A stretch of 13,786 nucleotides of DNA from positions 1 through 13,786 of the forward strand of contig JBDSEA010000059.1 of assembly GCA_039920305.1 (NCBI GenBank), written 5' to 3'. The DNA comes from DASRAJ01 sp039920305 (lineage in GTDB: Bacteria > Bacteroidota > Bacteroidia > Chitinophagales > UBA10324). The position numbers and the translations under genes are program-made. Below the pieces are notes generated by a model, which ran no database searches, was not told where the DNA came from, and saw nothing but the letters and a program-made list of their open reading frames with translations. Numbering within the stretch: the stretch's first letter is position 1; every line of letters starts with the position of its first letter. Of the stretch, positions 6,769 to 13,786 are shown piece after piece.

Positions 6769-9492
6769 TTATTCATTTTTTATGACTACAGCAGTTACAA
6801 TAGAAACTCCATTCATTTCTGTTTTCAGGAAATACATTCCGTCAGGTATTCCTATTAATGATAACTCAATTGAAGAATCATCTGAATCAATGTTGACCAT
6901 TTTCGAGATAAGCTTTTGGCCGAGTAAATTCATTAAATCAAGCTGCAAATTCCCGTTCCCGGCATTATTCATCTGAATCAGCAGATGATCCTGAGCCGGG
7001 TTAGGATATATATGAGCTTCAAAAGCTTGTGAAGCGAGCAGGTTTGACTGGCGGCAGGAAATAAAAACTGTTACAGGATCAGAAGTATTGGTGCATCCGG
7101 AGGCACTGGTAACTTTGACGGTGTAATTACCCACCGCTGTAGCATTATATTTTTGCTTGGTTGCCCCGCTGATGATTATCCCGTTCTTATTCCACTGCCA
7201 TGAAATGCCGGTGCCATTTTTTGCTTTTAATTGCACTGTGCCGGTTAAACATATGTTGAGGTCACCCGTCACATTTATTTTCGCAAGTGGATTTTCAATT
7301 CTGGTTAAATTTGCTATAGGAGACCGCGCAATACAACCACTTAAATTGGTTTCTTTCACCTGATAAGTGCCGCTTTCAGATCCGTTTGTTTTATAATTCC
7401 TGGTCGTTTCGCCTGGAATGATGATGCCATCCTTATACCACTTATAGCTTAAGCCCGTTCCCATATTGGCCATAAACTTGACATTAGCAGAACTGCATGC
7501 ACTCACGGTTCCTGAAGGTGAAAGAGAAGCGACAAAGGTAGAATCGTCTATGATTCCATCGCAATCATCATCAATGCTGTTACAGGTTTCATTAGCATCC
7601 GGATTGATTGCAGCATTTGCATCATTGCAATCCGTAAAGTTCGACACATACCCTGCCGGCTTAACAGCTGCGGCAATGCTGACATTTTTATTACCAAAGC
7701 CATCATTATCCGCATCGGCATAATAGGTATTCAGCGAACTCACCGAAAAAATGATAGTATCCTCATAAATTTTCACGCCGGGAACCGTGATCAGCCCGCC
7801 ACTATAGGTGAGGCTGCCACTCTGGACCTGCTGGCCCTTATGAGTGACCGACCAGTTCAATACAGATCCGGGCAAGGGTAAAAATTGCTGAACCCTGCGG
7901 AGGGAAATATTGGCAATACATGAATCCGGGGAATAGGTGATGCCACCGAATTGTTGATTAAGATTCTTCATAAAAATGGTAACGGCCCATTGAGTTGGTA
8001 AATCTGTAATATCCGCAGCAGTAGTCTTCCAATCCAGGAAGCCATTGATGCTGCCTACCGAATCTCCGTTATTACTATGCCCGTTGCCCGGGTTTGAATT
8101 CACATTACAATAAGAAAAAGCAGGATACGATACATTCCGGTAATAGCGAAACATATCATAGTTGTTGCTTGACCAGAATCTATTAAGCCCGGTATGATCC
8201 CGATTATCGAAAAAGTAAAATCCTCCCAGATGATTATTTTCAACCGAATCATACCATATCGGTTTTTCTGTCCACCCCATCGCATCATCCTTTCTTCCGT
8301 TAATACTATAAATTACGGGGTACTTTTCTTCATTATGCTGATGGATCATCCGTCCTGCATTCAGTAGGTCATAGGTGTGATCAGTATAGTATCCCACTTG
8401 CAGATTGGTACTCACAGTGCCTAATAATTTATCCCCATCATTGCGGTTTTTCTTACCTGTATTCATGGTAGTTTCAGGATTATAATCGGTGGTAAATCCG
8501 AAGTTAAAAAGTCCACCGGTGAGATCAACTGCAGCAAAAAGCTCAGGATGCAGCAGCAAGAGCAGAAATACTCCGTTACACCCAAAAGAGTTTCCATCAG
8601 CATAAATACGATTGGTATCCACGTTGCAATTGGCTTCGGCCCATTTTATTTCCCTGATCAACCTCTTATGAGTATAAAAATAATTGGTACCTGTAGCAGG
8701 AGGTGTATTAAGACTAATAATATACGGATTAAAATTTTTATGAGAGCCAATCCAGGCGCTATTATCACCATCCGGAAAAAAATCTTCCACCCCCAGATTC
8801 ACTTCATCATGGGTGGTATTTGTAATCTTGTTAAGAAAATTAGTTCCACCGGCATGGAAGCGTACATGAAGGGCATGAGGAGATGGAGCATCCTGATTTC
8901 TGAACACTGCAAAATCGTAACCCAGCCATCCCGCATACATTTCCAAAGGTCCGTTTAAAGTATCACGGCTGCTGTAAAAATCTCCGTAAATATCTACAGG
9001 ATAACCGTTAATGATTCTGGTTTCCTGCAACACAGGCTGTGGTGGTGCAACTGTTTCAGCAATTGGAGCCGCCAGTGAATTAGCGCCAATAACGATTTTT
9101 TTATCCTCGGTTTCCAGTGTAACAGTCAGCGCATAATAATAGGATGTATTTGCAACGCAGGTAGTAACAAATAAACCCTGGCCTGACGTAAGCGGTGAGG
9201 TTCCATCCTTAATGATCCAGTACCTGGTCAAATTATCAGCGGCAGAAAGATTATTATTTGTTGAAGAATTGCGATCTGTTAAACCGAGGTATTCACACGA
9301 AGAAAGCTGTGATCCACTGGTGATCTGAGTAGCCGACCTGTATAATTTATACACTGAGCCTGTTCCGGCATCCAGTGTCCAGGTAAAGAAAACCTGACCA
9401 TTGCGATAGGTGCCTGAAAAATTGGTAACCTTAAGAGCGTAAGAATGATAAATACTGAAAATCAAAGCTGTAAGCAGTATAAGATTTTTCAT
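6769..9492 (-). CDS. Secreted multidomain alpha/beta-hydrolase with MopE-type module, Ig-like repeats and T9SS sorting domain
   Basis: I place the start at the ATG of 9492 (907 residues), not 14 codons upstream, because the signal peptide MKNLILLTALIFSIYHSYA begins there and aligns with the start of the paralog. Domains in order: FN3-like at about 22-125; hydrolase core at about 160-480 with FHAGG (oxyanion-hole-like), nucleophile elbow GNSFG (Ser302), Asp402 in NGRKDD and His433 in NRDHTG; a beta-rich segment to about 585; a MopE-type acidic module at about 590-651, with ADADNDGFG, DCNDANAAINPDA and CNSIDDDCDG; two Ig-like modules at about 657-733 and 738-813; and a T9SS type A tail from about 826 with YPNPAQD. 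The triad fits an exported esterase or related hydrolase. The substrate is unknown, and the triad is inferred from motifs and from conservation in the paralog. It lies 277 bases downstream of that paralog. Confidence 0.88.
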   Translation of the reverse strand: MKNLILLTALIFSIYHSYALKVTNFSGTYRNGQVFFTWTLDAGTGSVYKLYRSATQITSGSQLSSCEYLGLTDRNSSTNNNLSAADNLTRYWIIKDGTSPLTSGQGLFVTTCVANTSYYYALTVTLETEDKKIVIGANSLAAPIAETVAPPQPVLQETRIINGYPVDIYGDFYSSRDTLNGPLEMYAGWLGYDFAVFRNQDAPSPHALHVRFHAGGTNFLNKITNTTHDEVNLGVEDFFPDGDNSAWIGSHKNFNPYIISLNTPPATGTNYFYTHKRLIREIKWAEANCNVDTNRIYADGNSFGCNGVFLLLLLHPELFAAVDLTGGLFNFGFTTDYNPETTMNTGKKNRNDGDKLLGTVSTNLQVGYYTDHTYDLLNAGRMIHQHNEEKYPVIYSINGRKDDAMGWTEKPIWYDSVENNHLGGFYFFDNRDHTGLNRFWSSNNYDMFRYYRNVSYPAFSYCNVNSNPGNGHSNNGDSVGSINGFLDWKTTAADITDLPTQWAVTIFMKNLNQQFGGITYSPDSCIANISLRRVQQFLPLPGSVLNWSVTHKGQQVQSGSLTYSGGLITVPGVKIYEDTIIFSVSSLNTYYADADNDGFGNKNVSIAAAVKPAGYVSNFTDCNDANAAINPDANETCNSIDDDCDGIIDDSTFVASLSPSGTVSACSSANVKFMANMGTGLSYKWYKDGIIIPGETTRNYKTNGSESGTYQVKETNLSGCIARSPIANLTRIENPLAKINVTGDLNICLTGTVQLKAKNGTGISWQWNKNGIIISGATKQKYNATAVGNYTVKVTSASGCTNTSDPVTVFISCRQSNLLASQAFEAHIYPNPAQDHLLIQMNNAGNGNLQLDLMNLLGQKLISKMVNIDSDDSSIELSLIGIPDGMYFLKTEMNGVSIVTAVVIKNE
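7540..7728 (-). other. MopE-like Asp-rich metal-binding module within the 907-aa protein
   Basis: About 63 residues run from YYADADNDGFG through DCNDANAAINPDA to CNSIDDDCDGIID. This matches the putative metal-binding repeat of MopE-type proteins (a D-x-D-x-D-G loop followed by DCND and DDDCDG), seen in many secreted proteins and thought to bind calcium or copper. The paralogous gene at 9770-12307 has no equivalent: its sequence passes directly from the beta-rich domain to the first Ig-like module. Confidence 0.8.
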
Positions 9493-9769
9493 AGGAATGA
9501 AGGGTGTGGCGTAGTGTAAGACGTTTAAAAACATTAATATTTGACTCGATAAATTTAAACATAATTTTTAAAAAAATATTGGAGGATTAAAAAAAAATTC
9601 CCTTATTATTTGCACCCGGGTTTCTCCCTTAAACCTGAATACCGGGATATTGATTCCATGATGTAGATAATATTTTACAGTATATTCCACTTTTTGCAAA
9701 AAAGATGCTCCGGAGGCGGAAAGCAGAAATTCCCGGCTACCAATGAGGAAGTGATCATTTAATAAAATA

Positions 9770-12307
9770 TTATTCAGCAATCATCACCCGCTTCACGCTT
9801 AATTCACCATTAACCATTGCATGAACAAGATATACTCCGGCAGGTATGCCATATACATTGAAGGGAATAATTGAATTTTCCCCTGTAATGGTAACCGTAA
9901 TTGCTTCAATCGGCTGGCCGAGAAGATTCATCAATTTTATTTCCGCAATTTCCACCTCATTTCCCGGCGAAGAAATTTCAATCTGAAACAGATCTTTTGC
10001 CGGATTAGGCGAAATATTTACATTCAACTTTTCAGATGAAGCCGATATCATATTTGCATCCCGGCAAGTTGAGGTCACTGTAACCTTGGCAGATGTTTTT
10101 GTACATCCTTCAGGTGAGGTAACTGTTACCGTGTAGTCACCCTTTTTAGTAGTAGTAAAAGATTGAAGGGTAGCACCGTTGATGACAACAGTATTTTTTT
10201 TCCATTGCCATGCGGTTCCGGTTCCATTTTTTGCTTTTAAAACTACTGATCCGGCGCCACAAATATCGAGGCTACCTTGAGGATTAATCTTCGCCGCAGG
10301 CTTATCAATACGGGTCAAAATGGCAGGAGAAGAATATGCCGAACAACCCCCACTATTAGTAACCATCACATTAAAGGATCCGCTTTCACTTCCCTTGGAA
10401 TTATAGGTTTTTTTTGTGGCACCTGAAATTACCACATCATTCTTATACCATTGATAAGAAAGTCCGCTACCCGAATTAGCAGTTAAAAGCACCTTGGTAC
10501 CGGAACATCCTGAAATATTCCCCGAGGGAGTAATAGTTGAAACACATTCACTTGCTGTGTAATTGAGTTGCAAAATACAGGTATCCTTATAAATCAATAC
10601 CGAAGGAATAGTAAAAAGTCCGCCCGGGTAGGTAAATGAACCGGATTGCACCACTTGATTTAAATGTGTGACGTTCCATTGAATTTGTGAGCCATCAGGA
10701 GGATTGAATTGCTGAAGGCGGCGTGGGGTTATATCAGCAACACAGGTGGCAGGAGCATATGCATATCCATTGTTTATCTGCTTCAAATCTTTCATGTAAA
10801 TCTTTACAATCCAGTTTGCAGATTCATCAGTTATGGATGAGTTCCAGTCAAGGTATCCATTGATACAGCCCACCTGGTCTCCGCTGGATGCATTGCCATT
10901 ACCCGGGTTATTGTCAATACTGCAATTGGAAAAGGCGGGAAAAGAAAGATTTTTTCTGTAGCGGTACATATCAAATTGCGATTCAGTATTCCATGTTTTA
11001 CCATCTCCTGCATGATCCCGGGCATCAAAAAAATACATTCCTCCCAGGCGGTTATTATTAACTGAATCGTACCAGATTGTTTTCTCCGTCCATCCAAGCA
11101 TCGTATCATTTTTTCCATTCTGGCTGAATATGACAGGATAGCTGCGGGAATTATAATCATGAATCATTTTACCACCATTCAGTAAATCATAGGTGAAGGC
11201 ACCACTTGCTTCGGGCAGGTTGCTGCTTACCGTACCAAATAATTTATCTCCGTCAGCGCGGTTTTTCTGACCGGTATTCATAGTACAGGCTGCGATATAA
11301 TCATTCTGAAAACCGAAATTAAATATGCCGCTTGTGATATCAACTGCCGCAATCTTTTCAGGATGAAGCAGGGTGAAAAAAAATGCACCATAGGATCCAA
11401 AAGAGGTACCATCCACACAAACCCTGTTACTGTCGGCGGGTAAATTAGCAAATACCCAGTTCAGTTCGTGTATGATCCGATCAACAGTATAAAAATAATT
11501 TGTTCCGGTTACAGGCAGGGTGTTATTTGCGCTTTTCTTAAATGGGTCATAAGCTTCGTTCGAACCAAGCCATCCGCTGTTTTCATCATCTGGAAACAAA
11601 TCCTCCACTCCCATATTTATTTCATTCCCTTTCACTTTTGTAATGTTTGTAAGAAAATCTGCACCCCCCGCATGGAATTGTAAGTGAAGGGCCTGAGGTG
11701 TAGTCGCATTGTTTCTATATATTGAAAAGTCATATCCAAGCCAGCCAGCCTTAAACCGCAGGGGACCGTTAAGCTTTACCCTGCTGCTGATAAAATCACC
11801 ATAAATCTCGTAGGTTTTTCCATCCTCTGTTCGGGTTGCCTGAAGCACCGGCTGGGGTGTTGACTTTGATTCAGCCACTGGGGAAACAAGTGAGTTCGTA
11901 CCTGCAATGATGGCTGTATCTTCAATATTCAGGAAAGTAGTAAGAGCATAGTAGTAGGATCCATTGGCTACAGTGGTGGTAACAAACAATCCCTGTGTTG
12001 AAAACAGTGGGTTTCCTCCTGTAATGATGATCCAGTAACTGTTAGTTCCATCATGCGCTGTAAGATTCGTATTCACAGCAGAATTTTGATTTGTATAACC
12101 CATGTATTCGCAAGCTGACAGTTGTGACCCCTTTGTAATGGGGTTAGAGCTGCGATACAGCTTGTAAGTTGTATTGGTATTAGAAACGTTATTCCAGGTG
12201 AAAAATACCTGGCCATTCCTGTAAGCACCTGTAAAATCAGTGACGTAAGTAGCCAAACCCTGAAGTGCAAATAACATGGTTGCCAACAATAAGACGAAAG
12301 TTTTCAT
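9770..12307 (-). CDS. Secreted multidomain alpha/beta-hydrolase with Ig-like repeats and T9SS sorting domain
   Basis: This 845-residue paralog of the neighbouring gene has a signal peptide at 1-19 (MKTFVLLLATMLFALQGLA). An FN3-like domain spans about 22-130 (NGQVFFTW, TYKLYRSS). The hydrolase domain (about 155-480) has FHAGG at 211-215, the nucleophile elbow GTSFGSYGA with Ser302, Asp401 in NGKNDTM and His432 in ARDHAG. A beta-rich segment reaches about 583 and includes WNVTHLNQVVQSGSFTYPGG. Two Ig-like modules lie at about 588-666 and 671-747, each with a W-W/K core and a GGC/EGC cysteine. The T9SS type A tail starts near 762 (ISPNPAKD) and ends VKRVMIAE. The catalytic serine has the same residue number as in the paralog, showing nearly gap-free alignment to that point. 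It is probably a cell-surface or secreted esterase-like enzyme of unknown substrate. A promoter-like sequence lies just upstream. Confidence 0.88.
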   Translation of the reverse strand: MKTFVLLLATMLFALQGLATYVTDFTGAYRNGQVFFTWNNVSNTNTTYKLYRSSNPITKGSQLSACEYMGYTNQNSAVNTNLTAHDGTNSYWIIITGGNPLFSTQGLFVTTTVANGSYYYALTTFLNIEDTAIIAGTNSLVSPVAESKSTPQPVLQATRTEDGKTYEIYGDFISSRVKLNGPLRFKAGWLGYDFSIYRNNATTPQALHLQFHAGGADFLTNITKVKGNEINMGVEDLFPDDENSGWLGSNEAYDPFKKSANNTLPVTGTNYFYTVDRIIHELNWVFANLPADSNRVCVDGTSFGSYGAFFFTLLHPEKIAAVDITSGIFNFGFQNDYIAACTMNTGQKNRADGDKLFGTVSSNLPEASGAFTYDLLNGGKMIHDYNSRSYPVIFSQNGKNDTMLGWTEKTIWYDSVNNNRLGGMYFFDARDHAGDGKTWNTESQFDMYRYRKNLSFPAFSNCSIDNNPGNGNASSGDQVGCINGYLDWNSSITDESANWIVKIYMKDLKQINNGYAYAPATCVADITPRRLQQFNPPDGSQIQWNVTHLNQVVQSGSFTYPGGLFTIPSVLIYKDTCILQLNYTASECVSTITPSGNISGCSGTKVLLTANSGSGLSYQWYKNDVVISGATKKTYNSKGSESGSFNVMVTNSGGCSAYSSPAILTRIDKPAAKINPQGSLDICGAGSVVLKAKNGTGTAWQWKKNTVVINGATLQSFTTTKKGDYTVTVTSPEGCTKTSAKVTVTSTCRDANMISASSEKLNVNISPNPAKDLFQIEISSPGNEVEIAEIKLMNLLGQPIEAITVTITGENSIIPFNVYGIPAGVYLVHAMVNGELSVKRVMIAE

Positions 12308-12330
12308 TTAATACTATTTAGATTGGAATT

Positions 12331-12381
12331 CAAAATTAATATTAATGATTGACAAAATTAGCGCCATCACTAATAGCAAAA
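12331..12381 (-). promoter_or_regulatory. Candidate Bacteroidota promoter(s) for the 845-aa hydrolase gene
   Basis: Read on the minus strand, TTTTG (12377-12381) is followed after 16 bases by TAATTTTG (12353-12360), a match to the TTTG/TAnnTTTG promoter pattern with a slightly short spacer. A second TAATTTTG (12331-12338) lies nearer the gene without a well-spaced -33 box. The better pair sits about 46 bases before the ATG. The sequence is AT-rich, so chance matches are possible. Confidence 0.4.
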
Positions 12382-12399
12382 CATTAACCTTTTTTAATA

Positions 12400-13131
12400 A
12401 GGATCATCGCCCTCCAATCCCACTCTAGTATTAAAAAAAGCAAGCCCTTGTTATGAAGGCAATGGCTGAATTCATTAAAATAATTGGTAAGAGCTACCCG
12501 GTTTATATTAGCAAGAACAATATCTGCGGGAATATTCACTATACGGTTCGCTTTTATGGTAACCGCATTGTAACCTTATTGAGAAAAAAATTACTCATTG
12601 CTTTTTCTTTGGCATTCGCATCATTGTCAATTGTTATAACTGATTTTGCACCAGGCTTTGAAGAAAGTTATGGAAAGAATTCCGGTCCCACAACCAAAAT
12701 CAACAACCCTTTTTAGTAAAAAATCTTCTTTGAGCATTAGTCAGATCATCATCTGCGTAGTAGCATGATGTCCGGTTCCAAATGCCATTTTGCGATCGAT
12801 GATGATATCATGCTGCATATTTTCTGCCTCTGATGAAAAGATGCACGAATGGAAACTTTCTTGTCTATAATAACGGGTTTAAAATTTTTTTCCCACTCCT
12901 CGTTCCAGTTCCGGTCTTCAATTTCCTTTTTAGTGAAAATGGAAATAACGGACACAAGCGGCTGATCAATGAATTGAACTCATCTTCCTGAAACCTCTTT
13001 ACCGGAATAAATGCAATCAATTTTGAAGTGCAATCCTCAAATCCTTCGAAGCCTATACCGGACAAATGCGCAATAATGATTTCATTCTGCCCTTCCTTGA
13101 GTTCCGGAAAGGAAAATGAAAAATATTTCAC
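12400..13131 (-). pseudogene. prmA: Broken prmA (ribosomal protein L11 methyltransferase)
   Basis: Three minus-strand frames read in turn give an almost complete PrmA, the SAM-dependent methyltransferase of ribosomal protein L11. It starts at GTG 13131, overlapping the tpiA stop as GTGA, with IIIAHLSGIGFEGFED. After a frame change between about 12957 and 12979 comes IEDRNWNEEWEKNFKPV and RASFH. After another near 12830-12843 comes DIIIDRKMAFGTGHHATTQMM, the SAM-binding signature. An in-frame TGA follows at 12741-12743. Extra bases near 12707-12715 and 12650-12656 flank VVDFGCGTGIL, and a missing base near 12566-12571 leads to ADIVLANINR. The frame slips again near 12420-12440, and the last ~30 residues are unrecognisable. 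Usual prolines in the RAPFH and DPKM motifs have become Ser and Arg. Neighbouring genes are intact, which favours real decay over general sequencing error, but local indel errors are not excluded. Confidence 0.88.
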
Positions 13132-13786
13132 AGGGAATTTATGATTGCCGCAAAATCAGTTGCACTAAGAGAGGCACCTCCAATCAAGCCCCCATCTACA
13201 TCTGCTTGGGAGAATAATCCCGCAGCATTCGATGGCTTACAGCTTCCGCCATAAAGTATGGATGTTTCATCTGCAACATGATTCGAATATTTCTGAGCTA
13301 TTATTTTACGAATAAAGGCATGCATCTCCTGAGCTTGCTCATCACTTGCTACTTTTCCTGTTCCGATTGCCCAAACTGGCTCATAAGCAATTACTACTTT
13401 TTGAAAATTATCCTCTTTCAGATGAAACAATCCTTCGCTTATTTGTTTTTCTACTAATTGCTCCTGCTGATATGCCTCCCTTATCGCAAGCAACTCACCA
13501 ACACAAAAAATCGGTATCAATCCTGCTGCAAGCACTACATCCGTTTTCCTCGCAAGCATTTGATTTGTTTCTGAAAAGAATAGCCTTCGCTCGCTGTGTC
13601 CCAGGATCACATAATCTGCCCCGGCGGATTTGATCATTGCAGCAGAAACTTCACCCGTGAAGGCACCGAAGGGTTCGGAATAGCAGTTCTGAGCGGCAGT
13701 AAAAATATTTTTCCTTCCATGGGTGAGGGAAGATATTTTTTCCAGAGCAATAAATGAAGGACAAAAAATAACAATCGCCTCCCTGC
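13128..13786 (-). CDS. tpiA: Triosephosphate isomerase, 5' end beyond window
   Basis: TpiA interconverts dihydroxyacetone phosphate and glyceraldehyde 3-phosphate in glycolysis and gluconeogenesis; it acts as a cytoplasmic TIM-barrel dimer. The frame is open from the right edge to the TGA at 13128-13130 (about 218 of the usual ~250 residues). An internal ATG at 13637 is not the start, since the codons before it read AQNCYSEPFGAFTGEVSAAM, classic TIM sequence. The catalytic His is in VILGHSERR and the catalytic Glu in IAYEPVWAIGTGK. The phosphate-binding loops YGGSCKPSN and DGGLIGGASL close the protein. The N-terminal catalytic Lys lies outside the window. The stop overlaps the GTG start of the downstream prmA relic, suggesting the two were once translationally coupled. 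Confidence 0.95.
   Translation of the reverse strand, partial: REAIVIFCPSFIALEKISSLTHGRKNIFTAAQNCYSEPFGAFTGEVSAAMIKSAGADYVILGHSERRLFFSETNQMLARKTDVVLAAGLIPIFCVGELLAIREAYQQEQLVEKQISEGLFHLKEDNFQKVVIAYEPVWAIGTGKVASDEQAQEMHAFIRKIIAQKYSNHVADETSILYGGSCKPSNAAGLFSQADVDGGLIGGASLSATDFAAIINSL

Noticed and set aside
9493..9534. An upstream ATG at 9534 adding 14 residues to the 907-aa hydrolase.
   Set aside because: The signal peptide and the match to the paralog's N-terminus both begin at the ATG of 9492; the extra residues would disturb a clean leader.
9568..9780. A minus-strand 70-codon frame between the two hydrolase paralogs.
   Set aside because: It starts at a TTG inside the end of the upstream gene, is very AT-rich and low in complexity, and shows no recognisable domain. 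I treat 9493-9769 as intergenic; it holds only a weak A/T hairpin at 9690-9704 with no clear terminator.
12453..12716. A plus-strand 87-codon frame whose TTG at 12579 would give a 45-aa peptide with a signal-peptide-like leader (RKKLLIAFSLAFASLSIV).
   Set aside because: The complementary strand encodes recognisable PrmA segments here (DFGCGTGIL, VITIDNDANAKEKAMSN, DIVLANINR), so the plus-strand frame is explained as antisense of the prmA relic.
12749..12955. A separate minus-strand 68-aa hypothetical gene.
   Set aside because: Its sequence IEDRNWNEEWEKNFKPV is the PrmA middle segment; it is one frame of the pseudogene, not an independent gene.

Overview
The window looks like chromosomal DNA of a member of the phylum Bacteroidota, probably from the Chitinophagia/Saprospiria/Sphingobacteriia side; I cannot place it more finely. 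The reasons are two large secreted proteins ending in a type IX secretion (T9SS) type A C-terminal sorting domain, a tandem secreted M16 peptidase pair, Bacteroidota-like PurC, LipB, RluD and PrmA sequences, moderately AT-rich DNA, little sign of Shine-Dalgarno sites, and at least one promoter-like TTTG/TAnnTTTG pair.

Layout, left to right. (1) 1-758, plus strand: the 3' part of purC (SAICAR synthase), cut by the window edge. (2) 759-1075: non-coding, holding a ~149 bp element bracketed by 13-bp inverted repeats, with a 21-bp tandem repeat of the CCTGAACTTGTCGAAGG type inside. (3) 1076-3804, plus strand: a two-gene operon of secreted M16 zinc-peptidase-like proteins. The first has HxxEH but lacks the C-terminal Arg of the R/Y pair; the second lost HxxEH but keeps R/Y, so the two probably form one composite enzyme. 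(4) 3805-4159: convergent intergenic gap with a perfect 16-bp palindrome at the stop of the second peptidase gene. (5) 4160-6591, minus strand: lipB, then a conserved-looking 133-aa protein of unknown function, then an RluD-family pseudouridine synthase. (6) 6769-12307, minus strand: two long paralogous genes for secreted multidomain proteins (FN3-like domain, Ser-Asp-His alpha/beta-hydrolase, beta-rich domain, two Ig-like modules, T9SS tail). One copy carries an extra MopE-type acidic metal-binding module. (7) 12400-13131, minus strand: a broken prmA (ribosomal protein L11 methyltransferase) with several single-base indels and an in-frame stop. (8) 13128-13786, minus strand: tpiA (triosephosphate isomerase), cut at its 5' end by the window edge.

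Most of the window is housekeeping: purine synthesis, lipoate attachment, rRNA modification and glycolysis. The accessory content is the secreted peptidase pair and the tandem T9SS hydrolases, which are probably both concerned with degrading external polymers or esters. The most notable observations are the prmA relic, which is easily missed because a spurious plus-strand reading frame covers part of it; the division of catalytic residues between the two M16 proteins; and the modular difference between the two hydrolase paralogs. I saw no tRNA, rRNA, CRISPR array, transposase or phage gene.
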